Positions 47,389-53,162 of a stretch of 53,162 bases of DNA are shown piece by piece. Position 1 is the stretch's first letter; each line of letters starts with the position of its first letter. The notes under the pieces are model-generated. The model was given only the letters and a program-made list of their open reading frames with translations. It was not told the origin of the DNA and made no database searches. The stretch comes from Thiohalocapsa sp. (GTDB taxonomy: Bacteria; Pseudomonadota; Gammaproteobacteria; Chromatiales; Chromatiaceae): positions 1 to 53,162 of the forward strand of contig NZ_JAJDNQ010000084.1 of assembly GCF_022340605.1 (NCBI RefSeq). Direction: 5' to 3'. A program made the translations under genes and the position numbers.

Positions 47389-48243
47389 CTAGCGCAGGTT
47401 CTTCTTGTAACTCGGAATCTCGGCATTTAGCGCCTTCGAGAAATTGGCGAACTCCATGGTGACGCTGGCTAGTTCCACGCCATGGAAGTTGGCGCCCGCC
47501 ACGTTGGCGCCGCGCAGGATGGCCCCGCCGAGCACCGCATCGGTGAAGTCCACGTTGGTGAGGTTGGCGTTGCGGAAGTTGGCATCCTGGGCGGAGACGT
47601 TGCTGAAGCGTGCGTCGCGCAGGTTCGCCCCCTCGAAGTTGGCCAGGTTCACCACCGTGAAGCCGCCGGGCTGCGCGCTGCCGAGGTTGGCCTCGTGCAT
47701 GCTCGCGCGCACCAGGTTGGCGTCGTTCAAGTGACAGTCACGCAGGTCCGCGCAGCACAGGTTCGCCTCGCGCAGGTTAGCGTGGATGAACAGCGCTTTG
47801 GCGGCCGATACGTTGCAGAGATTGCTGAGCGAAAAATCCGTGCCGCGCATGTCCGCGGAGCTCAGGTTGGCCCGCTTCAGGTTGGCGCCGCGAATCTCGG
47901 CGTTGCGCAGGTCCGCGCCTTCCAGGTTGGCGCTGCGCAGGTTGGCGCCGGTCATTACCGCCGCAAGGGCGGCCCGGTCGGAGCCGGCACGCACGCGCGA
48001 GAGGTCTGCCTCGGCGAGGTTGGCGTCATCCAGGTGTGCGCTCAGCAGGGTCGCCCCGCGCAGGTTGGCGCGGGACAGGTCGGCGCCGACCAGATCGCTG
48101 AACTCCAGGTTGGCGCCGCTCAGGTCTGCGCCCGAAAGGTCGGCACCGTTGAGGCGCATGTCGCGCAGGTCGGCACCGGCGAGCGAGCTCGCGTCGATGC
48201 TGGCGAGTACCTCGCCCGTGTCTTTGTGCTTGATGTCGATCAT
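47389..48243 (-). CDS. pentapeptide-repeat protein
   Basis: A 284-residue protein. After a short opening MIDIKHKDTGEVLASID, nearly the whole chain is built of A(D/N)Lxx pentapeptides (for example LNGADLSGADLSGANL and RGANLKRANLSSADMRGTD), predicting a right-handed quadrilateral beta helix of at least ten coils. A non-repeat insert (RAGSDRAALAAVM) interrupts the helix at about one third. Some pentapeptide proteins mimic DNA and protect gyrase, but no such function can be claimed here. The open frame upstream of MIDIK has a different composition and was not included. The C-terminus ends in a charged SYKKNLR tail. Confidence 0.88.
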   Translation of the reverse strand: MIDIKHKDTGEVLASIDASSLAGADLRDMRLNGADLSGADLSGANLEFSDLVGADLSRANLRGATLLSAHLDDANLAEADLSRVRAGSDRAALAAVMTGANLRSANLEGADLRNAEIRGANLKRANLSSADMRGTDFSLSNLCNVSAAKALFIHANLREANLCCADLRDCHLNDANLVRASMHEANLGSAQPGGFTVVNLANFEGANLRDARFSNVSAQDANFRNANLTNVDFTDAVLGGAILRGANVAGANFHGVELASVTMEFANFSKALNAEIPSYKKNLR

Positions 48244-48482
48244 GGCCGCTACTCCAGACGAGTTTCCCGAAGCGCTCCCGGCGTGCCCTTCGACGCCATC
48301 CCCACTGGCCCCCTCCTTGGCGCTCCTTCCCCCGTCGGAATCTAGCACAGTGCCCCGTGCACGCGGTTCCGCCAAGGGGGCGGCCGCCTTGCGCTATGCT
48401 AAGCGGCCGCTGCGCGCCGGTGGACGGCGCGGCTGCCGGGCAGGCGGGCACGAACAACCAACATGAGAACGAGGAGTGGAGC

Positions 48483-49760
48483 ATGAAGATCGAGACCAAG
48501 GCCATCCACGCCGGCTTTCAGCCGGACCCCACCACCAAGTCGGTGGCCACGCCCATCTACCAGACCACCAGTTACGCCTTCGACGATACCCAGCACGGCG
48601 CAGACCTGTTCGACCTCAAGGTGGCGGGCAACATCTATACCCGAATGATGAATCCCACCAGCGACGTGCTGGAGCAGCGCGTCGCGGCCCTCGAGGGCGG
48701 CATCGGCGCCCTGGCACTCGCCTCGGGCATGTCGGCCATCACCTATGCCCTCTTCACCATCGCCCAGGCCGGCGACAACATCGTCGCCACCACCACCCTC
48801 TACGGCGGTACCTACAACCTGTTCGCGCACACCCTGCCGCGGCTCGGCATCCACGTGCGCATGGTCGCGCCCAACGACATCGCGGCCATGGAGGCCAGCA
48901 TCGACGCCAAGACCAAGGCGGTGTTCTGCGAGTCCATCGGCAACCCGGCGGGGAACGTAGCGGATCTTGCTGCCATCGCCGACATGGCGCACAGCCACGG
49001 CGTGCCGGTCATCGTCGACAACACGGTGCCGACCCCGTACCTGTGCCGTCCCTTCGAGCACGGTTGCGACATCGTCGTGCATGCGCTGACCAAGTACATG
49101 GGCGGCCATGGGACGACCATCGCCGGCGCGCTGGTGGACTCCGGCAAGTTTCCGTGGGCGGAGCACGCGGAGCGCTTCCCGATGCTGAATGAGCCGGACG
49201 TGTCCTACCACGGCGTGGTCTACACGGAGGCCCTCGGCCCCGCCGCTTACATCGGGCGTGCTCGCGTCGTGCCGCTGCGCAACATGGGAAGCGCCATCTC
49301 GCCCTTCAACAGCTTCCTGATCCTGCAGGGCATCGAGACCCTGCCCGTGCGCATGGATCGCCACTGCGAGAACGCTGTCGCCGTTGCCGAGTACCTCAAG
49401 GCCCACGACATGGTGGAATGGGTGCGCTACGCCGGCCTGCCGGACAGCCCCGATTATCCTCTGGTGCAGAAGTACATGGACGGCGCCAAGGCCAGCTCCA
49501 TCCTGTCCTTCGGCATCAAGGGCGGCCGCGCGGCCGGTGCCAAGTTCATCGATGCGCTCAAGCTCGCCGTGCGGCTGGTGAACATCGGCGACGCCAAGAC
49601 CCTCGCCTGCCACCCGGCCACCACGACCCACCGCCAGCTCGGCCCGGACGAGCTCGCCAGCGCCGGCGTGTCGGAGGACCTGGTGCGGCTTTCCATCGGC
49701 CTCGAGCACATCGACGACATCATCGCGGATCTGGAGCAAGCGCTGGCGGCGGCTGGCTGA
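48483..49760 (+). CDS. metY: O-acetylhomoserine sulfhydrylase / PLP-dependent aminotransferase-family enzyme
   Basis: A 425-residue Cys/Met-metabolism PLP enzyme. The start MKIETKAIHAGFQPDPTTKSVATPIYQTTS is typical, and SRIxNP appears as YTRMMNPTSDVLE. The phosphate-binding LASGMSAITYAL, the stacking-residue region TTTLYGGTYNLF, the VIVDNTVPTPYLCRP strand and the Schiff-base Lys204 in VVHALTKYMGGHG are all present. The C-terminus has HPATTTHRQL. It would form homocysteine (or cysteine) directly from O-acetylhomoserine (or O-acetylserine) and sulfide. GAGGAG lies upstream of the ATG. A possible -10 TATGCT is at 48395. The next gene, a glutamine amidotransferase, starts 20 bases later. Confidence 0.93.
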   Translation: MKIETKAIHAGFQPDPTTKSVATPIYQTTSYAFDDTQHGADLFDLKVAGNIYTRMMNPTSDVLEQRVAALEGGIGALALASGMSAITYALFTIAQAGDNIVATTTLYGGTYNLFAHTLPRLGIHVRMVAPNDIAAMEASIDAKTKAVFCESIGNPAGNVADLAAIADMAHSHGVPVIVDNTVPTPYLCRPFEHGCDIVVHALTKYMGGHGTTIAGALVDSGKFPWAEHAERFPMLNEPDVSYHGVVYTEALGPAAYIGRARVVPLRNMGSAISPFNSFLILQGIETLPVRMDRHCENAVAVAEYLKAHDMVEWVRYAGLPDSPDYPLVQKYMDGAKASSILSFGIKGGRAAGAKFIDALKLAVRLVNIGDAKTLACHPATTTHRQLGPDELASAGVSEDLVRLSIGLEHIDDIIADLEQALAAAG

Positions 49761-49780
49761 TTACGGCAGCGAGTTAGCCG

Positions 49781-50473
49781 ATGCATATCCAAGTCCTACA
49801 GCACGTTCCTTTCGAAGGCCCGGCTGCAATCGCGGATTGGGCCGGGCGGCGGGGCCACTCGCTTGCTGTCAGTCATCTCTATGCCGGTGACTCGCTGCCG
49901 GGGCTGACCGACTTCGACCGGCTCATCGTCATGGGTGGCCCGATGAGCGTCGGCGATACGGATGACTATCCCTGGCTAGCGGACGAGCGGGCTTTCATCG
50001 CCCAGGCGGTGGCCGTGGGCAAGTCCGTCATCGGCGTTTGTCTGGGCGCGCAACTCATCGCCGCGGCCCTGAACGCGCGGGTTTATCGCAACGCCCACAA
50101 GGAGATCGGCTGGTTTCCGGTGCAGCTCACCGATGAGGCGCGGGCCCTGGACCTCTGCGATGGCCTGCCGCCTACGCTGCCGGTGTTCCACTGGCATGGG
50201 GACACGTTCGACCTGCCCGCCGGTGCCGTGCACCTGGCGCAGAGCGAGGGCTGCGTGAACCAGGCCTTCCTGGTCGATGGCCGCGTGTTGGGCCTGCAGT
50301 TCCACCTGGAGTCCACCCCGGAGAGCGTTACGGCCATTTGCCGGCACTGCGCGGACGAGATCGTGCCGGCCCGGTACGTGCAGACCGCCGCGGAGATGCG
50401 CGCCGCCGACCCGGACCTCTTCGCCGGCATCGGCCGGACGCTGGAGATGCTGCTCGACCGGCTACCGGCCTGA
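49781..50473 (+). CDS. class I glutamine amidotransferase-like protein
   Basis: A 230-residue stand-alone GATase1 protein related to GMP-synthase glutaminase domains and gamma-glutamyl peptidases. The nucleophile is Cys87 in VIGVCLGAQLIA, and the His/Glu pair is His175/Glu177 in GLQFHLES. RLIVMGGPMSVGD forms the oxyanion region, and PVFHWHGDTFDLPAGAVHLA is typical. There is no synthetase domain attached. Its position just downstream of the sulfhydrylase suggests co-transcription. A role in glutathione or sulfur-peptide turnover is only a guess. Confidence 0.87.
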   Translation: MHIQVLQHVPFEGPAAIADWAGRRGHSLAVSHLYAGDSLPGLTDFDRLIVMGGPMSVGDTDDYPWLADERAFIAQAVAVGKSVIGVCLGAQLIAAALNARVYRNAHKEIGWFPVQLTDEARALDLCDGLPPTLPVFHWHGDTFDLPAGAVHLAQSEGCVNQAFLVDGRVLGLQFHLESTPESVTAICRHCADEIVPARYVQTAAEMRAADPDLFAGIGRTLEMLLDRLPA

Positions 50474-50493
50474 GCAACCCACGGGGCAGGGTC

Positions 50494-50769
50494 ATGACCG
50501 CATGCGCTCCCCCGGTTCGCTGCCCCTGGTGCGGCACGGATCCGCTCTACGTTGCCTACCACGACGACCAGTGGGGCGTGCCGCTGTATGACGAGCGCCG
50601 GTTGTTCGAGCTGCTGATCCTGGAGGGCGCCCGGGCGGGCCTGAGCTGGCTCACTATCCTGCGCAAGCGCGACGGCTACCGGCGCGCCTTCGGCGGTTTC
50701 GAACCGGCTGCTTTTGCCATGGCGCCGCGGCGCGCTGACGATCTGTCGCGCTCAGGCGCGGCGCGGTGA
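50494..50769 (+). pseudogene. tag: truncated DNA-3-methyladenine glycosylase I
   Basis: Only 91 codons remain of an enzyme that is normally about 185-190 residues. The N-terminal part is clear: RCPWCGTDPLYVAYHDDQWGVPLYD with the first zinc ligands, and LFELLILEGARAGLSWLTILRKRDGYR with the base-binding glutamate and tryptophan. Similarity ends after about GGFEPAAFAMAPRRADDL. The last residues before the stop are unrelated, and the second half, with the helix-hairpin-helix region and the C-terminal His/Cys zinc ligands, is absent from all frames downstream. The fragment is not expected to be active. It lies 20 bases after the amidotransferase gene. Confidence 0.78.
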
Positions 50770-50859
50770 GGGCCGGGGTTGCGGAACGGGCGCGTCGAGC
50801 GGCAGCCTAAGGGGTACGCCTCGCCGGACGTTTCCGCGGCAGCAGACGCAGACCCAGAG

Positions 50860-51795
50860 ATGCATCAACGCACACGACTGATCCTTACCGCCACCGCGAC
50901 CTTCTTTGCCGGCCTGCTCACCGGCGCGACGGTCTTCCCCGACGTGCTGCGGCACAACCCGCCGCCCGAGCCCGTGACCGCCGAGCAGGCGGCGCCGTCG
51001 CCAGGGTCACAGCCCGCGCCGGAGGCCCCCGCCAGCGTCGCCACGGTGACCACCGTAGAGCCCGAGCCGCCGCCCGCCGAGCCCGAGCCGCCCGTCGCCG
51101 CGCCTCCCAGCGTGTCGCCCGAGGTTACCGACGCGCTGAAGGCACGCGTCGATGAGCTGACGGCTGGTTGGGGCCGCATGCAGTCGGAGCTGGCGGCGCT
51201 GCGCCAGCGCGTCGCCACGATTGAGCGCCGTAAGCCCGAAGCCGAGGACGATGCCGATGGCGCGGCGCAGCGCAATCGGCCGTCGACGCCGGCGCAGCAG
51301 CGCGAGTCGCTGGTCAGCGTGGGCGTCGCGCCGGAGGTGGCCGATGACATCATCTGGCGCGAGTCCCAGCTCTCCCTGGCCCGGCTCGAGCTGCGCGACG
51401 AGGCCGCCCGCAACGGCTGGCTCGGCAGCGCCCGCTACCGCGACGAGCTGCGGCGGCTGAACGGGCAGCGCGTCTCCATCGAGGACGAAATCGGCGTCGA
51501 CGCCTACGACCGGTACCTCTATCAGACCGGCCAGTCGAATCGGGTGGCCGTGGAGTCGGTGCTGCCCGGCTCCGCTGGCGAGGAGAGTGGTCTGCTGCCC
51601 GGCGACGTCATCGAGCGTTACGGCGACCAGCCCGTGTTGGACTTCCAGGACCTACGTGCCGCCACTAGCGCCGGGGAACGCGGCGAACTGGTCAACGTAA
51701 CCGTGGTCCGTGACGGCGAGCGGGTCGAACTGGTGCTGCCGCGCGGACCCATCGGCATCGGTCTGGACGCGACGCGGCTGGACCCGAGCGGCTGA
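50860..51795 (+). CDS. membrane-anchored PDZ domain protein
   Basis: A 311-residue protein. One N-terminal helix (about residues 7-24, LILTATATFFAGLLTGATVF) anchors it. A Pro/Glu-rich spacer (30-85) and a coiled-coil stretch (90-120) follow. A C-terminal PDZ domain (about 210-300) has RVAVESVLPGSAGEESGLLPGDVIERYGDQPV and LVNVTVVRDGERVELVLPRG. There is no protease domain, so it is probably a scaffold or regulator in the periplasm. The start MHQRTRLIL is chosen so that the helix lies at the N-terminus. Its ribosome-binding site is weak. It begins 90 bases after the truncated tag gene. Confidence 0.8.
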   Translation: MHQRTRLILTATATFFAGLLTGATVFPDVLRHNPPPEPVTAEQAAPSPGSQPAPEAPASVATVTTVEPEPPPAEPEPPVAAPPSVSPEVTDALKARVDELTAGWGRMQSELAALRQRVATIERRKPEAEDDADGAAQRNRPSTPAQQRESLVSVGVAPEVADDIIWRESQLSLARLELRDEAARNGWLGSARYRDELRRLNGQRVSIEDEIGVDAYDRYLYQTGQSNRVAVESVLPGSAGEESGLLPGDVIERYGDQPVLDFQDLRAATSAGERGELVNVTVVRDGERVELVLPRGPIGIGLDATRLDPSG

Positions 51796-51964
51796 TCCGG
51801 GCGGCCGATGCGCCCGCACCCGTGCCCAGTCCGGGGTTGCGTGTCCGCTGGACGCCGCCGCGAGACCGTGAAAGTCTTTCTACCCTCATTTCCGGGTTGC
51901 ATACTAGGTTTTAAGCCTGCACTCTATGATCACCGGGCGTTGCCGGCAGCATCCGCCGCGCCGC

Positions 51965-51974
51965 TCAAACGTTT
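51965..51974. promoter_or_regulatory. short palindrome upstream of the antitoxin-like gene
   Basis: CAAACGTTTG is a perfect 10-base palindrome, 22 bases before the start codon of an Xre/ParS-like gene. Antitoxins of this type commonly bind palindromes at their own promoter, so it is a candidate autoregulatory site. Confidence 0.35.
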
Positions 51975-51996
51975 GCAACCCAAGGTGCTACCGCGT

Positions 51997-52419
51997 ATGT
52001 CTGAGCTCAATGCAGAAGATCGCCTCGCCATGACTCGCCGCGTCATGGGCATGCTGGAAAGCTGGAACCTCGGCGCGCAGGACATGATCCGGCTGCTGCA
52101 ACTGCCGGCCAACGTCAAGGCGCGCAACATCGCCCGTTTCCGTGAGGAGGAGGCATTCCCGGCGGACACCACCGTGGACCGCCGTGTCGCGTACCTGTTG
52201 CGCATCGAGGACGCGCTGCACACCTACTTCCCGCGCAATCCCGAAATGCGCGACCTATGGGTCAAGCGTGGCAACAGGCAGTTCGGCAAGCGCGCGCCTA
52301 TCGCCGTGATGGTGGAGGACGGCGAGAGCGGGCTGATCTCCGTGCTCTCGCACCTGGACTGCACCTTCGCGTGGGACCTCACCGGCTCCAAGAGCGAGTA
52401 CAGCGCGGCGGCCTGCTGA
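51997..52419 (+). CDS. Xre/MbcA/ParS-type antitoxin-like protein (DUF2384)
   Basis: A 140-residue protein. Residues about 8-65 are helical and resemble the HTH half (DRLAMTRRVMGMLESWNLGAQD...LQLPANVKARNIARFREE). Residues 66-130 resemble the toxin-binding DUF2384 domain, with RRVAYLLRIEDALHTYFPRNPEMRDLWVKRGNRQFGKRAPIAVMVED and a final GLISVLSHLD. In canonical systems the next gene is a RES-domain toxin. Here the next gene is a lipoprotein and no toxin is seen. It may be a solitary regulator. A palindrome, CAAACGTTTG, lies just upstream. Confidence 0.7.
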   Translation: MSELNAEDRLAMTRRVMGMLESWNLGAQDMIRLLQLPANVKARNIARFREEEAFPADTTVDRRVAYLLRIEDALHTYFPRNPEMRDLWVKRGNRQFGKRAPIAVMVEDGESGLISVLSHLDCTFAWDLTGSKSEYSAAAC

Positions 52420-52543
52420 GCCTTCGCCATCAAGCGGGGCGCTGGCCTTGGCGCGGCAAGTGGACATCAGGGTGGACATCGGTCGGCCGGCTTTGGATGC
52501 TGCGGTATCATCCGCGGCCAGGACCCAAATGGAGAACGCCGCC

Positions 52544-53002
52544 ATGCGTGATGGCAAACCTTCCCTGCCACTGCCCGCCCAACTGCTGTGTGCATCGTGC
52601 CTGAGCGCCGCGCTGCTCGCCGGCTGCGGCGCCACGCCCGAGAACGCCGACGACGAGACCCTGGAGACCGATCCGGGCCGCGCCCCCTTCGAGACCGTCC
52701 CGCTGCCCGGCGGCAACATCGTCGGCGCCGACCCCATGGCGCTGGCGAAGAGCCTGTATGGCGACAGCGACCCCAAAGAAGGCAACTATTCCCAAGAGCC
52801 GGAGCTGTTGAGCGAAACCGCCATGCAGCAGGTCGTGCTGTTCACCCAGGTGGACCTGCCGGATGACTCGGTACGCAGCCTGCGGCATCGCCTGGAATTC
52901 AAGCCCCAGGGTAGCGACTGGAAGCTCATATGGGCCGGCAAGCAAGTGCAGTGCTGGCCGGGGCGGGGGCACGAGAACTGGAGCAAGGAGCCCTGCCGCT
53001 AG
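52544..53002 (+). CDS. predicted lipoprotein
   Basis: A 152-residue protein with a lipoprotein signal: a basic start MRDGKPSLPLPAQ, a hydrophobic segment and lipobox LLAGC (modified Cys at about residue 27). A Glu/Asp/Thr-rich spacer follows. The C-terminal domain ends WKLIWAGKQVQCWPGRGHENWSKEPC, a Cys-pair and tryptophan pattern seen in small periplasmic lipoproteins of unknown function. ATG 52544 has GGAG nine bases upstream. An earlier ATG at 52529 lacks one. Transcription ends near a composite palindrome that begins 14 bases after the stop. Confidence 0.72.
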   Translation: MRDGKPSLPLPAQLLCASCLSAALLAGCGATPENADDETLETDPGRAPFETVPLPGGNIVGADPMALAKSLYGDSDPKEGNYSQEPELLSETAMQQVVLFTQVDLPDDSVRSLRHRLEFKPQGSDWKLIWAGKQVQCWPGRGHENWSKEPCR

Positions 53003-53015
53003 CGCTTCGCTGCGG

Positions 53016-53150
53016 AAATTCCGGCCTTGATCATAAGTCCGTCCACCGCCGTGGGAGCGCCGTCCTCGGCGCGACGGGCGCCCGGTCGCGGCGGGGACGC
53101 CGCTCCCACAGGACGAGCGCTTGGTCGGAGTTACGATCAAGACCGAAATT
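53016..53150. repeat. composite palindrome, family A (complete copy with outer arms)
   Basis: The core 53051-53109 is bounded by GTGGGAGC and GCTCCCAC with inner GCCGTCCTCGGCGCG and GCGGCGGGGACGC hairpins. Outer arms 53016-53035 and 53131-53150 pair at 17 of 20 positions and contain CGGCCTTGATCATAA against TTACGATCAAGACCG. The same outer-arm theme surrounds the copy at 7.4 kb. Confidence 0.8.
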
Positions 53151-53162
53151 CCGAGACCCTGC

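Noticed and set aside
47389..48243. Regular spacing in the pentapeptide gene as a DNA repeat array
   Set aside because: The periodicity is 15 bases with varying sequence and follows from the protein repeat. It is not a separate DNA element.
48399..49739. Open frame of 446 codons antisense to the sulfhydrylase gene
   Set aside because: It lies wholly opposite a complete PLP enzyme with its active-site lysine. The antisense product is a Val/His/Gly-rich shadow.
51893..51938. TTGCAT...TATGAT as a promoter for the antitoxin-like gene
   Set aside because: The hexamers are separated by about 22 bases, too far for a normal sigma-70 promoter.

Overview
The window is GC-rich, gene-dense bacterial chromosome. 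Gene order points to a gammaproteobacterium. The block coaBC-dut-algC-argB-(DUF4124)-pyrE, in which AlgC carries the long membrane-anchored N-terminus, is the arrangement seen in Pseudomonas-type genomes. So is the run yggU-yggT-proC-yggS-rdgB-rph with the divergent yicC-gmk-rpoZ-spoT. No rRNA, tRNA or CRISPR array was seen, so a genus cannot be named. An N-ATPase-type AtpR gene and a GH65/trehalose-phosphatase pair fit a salt- or stress-adapted lineage, but that is inference.

Layout. 1-6.5 kb (minus strand): AtpR (running off the window), DUF5335, phosphoribosyltransferase and dienelactone-hydrolase-like genes, then a GH65 glucoside phosphorylase behind a beta-phosphoglucomutase/trehalose-6-phosphate phosphatase fusion. 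6.7-10.8 kb: cytochrome b561, periplasmic Cu/Zn superoxide dismutase, and a divergent NAD-salvage pair (pncA/pncB). 11.1-13.4 kb: an overlapping DUF1269-like/PilZ pair and about 1 kb of degraded DNA with an IS91-type transposase remnant. 13.4-18.8 kb: a tightly overlapping Gld-type ABC operon (ATPase, permease, GldG-like, DUF4340) ending in mutM. 19.2-21.4 kb: a less GC-rich patch with DcrB, an array of five perfect hairpins, a Trm112/SAM methyltransferase and a PAAR spike protein, which looks like an orphan type VI secretion cargo locus. 21.5-24.9 kb: an orphan hydantoinase A and a fatty-acid desaturase.

25.4-35.1 kb is core: rpmB-rpmG with promoter and terminator, radC, coaBC-dut-algC-argB, a DUF4124 protein, pyrE and a divergent SafE/TauE-like membrane protein. 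35.1-41.2 kb (minus strand) is a dynamin-like GTPase followed upstream by yggU, yggT, proC, yggS, rdgB and rph. A Hanks-type kinase sits between rph and yicC. 42.4-47.1 kb is yicC-gmk, rpoZ and spoT. 47.4-53 kb holds a pentapeptide-repeat protein, an O-acetylhomoserine sulfhydrylase, a class I amidotransferase, a 3'-truncated tag, a PDZ membrane protein, an Xre/ParS-like antitoxin without a toxin, and a lipoprotein.

The most striking non-coding signal is two families of dispersed palindromes in the intergenic spaces. Family A has the core GTGGGAGC...GCTCCCAC. Family B has the core GTAGGTCGGGTTA...TAACCCGACCTAC. Several copies are enclosed in a second, conserved pair of outer inverted arms, and A and B copies sit side by side at three loci. 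With the hairpin array at 19.74-19.88 kb, these are the parts of the window least explained by ordinary annotation.
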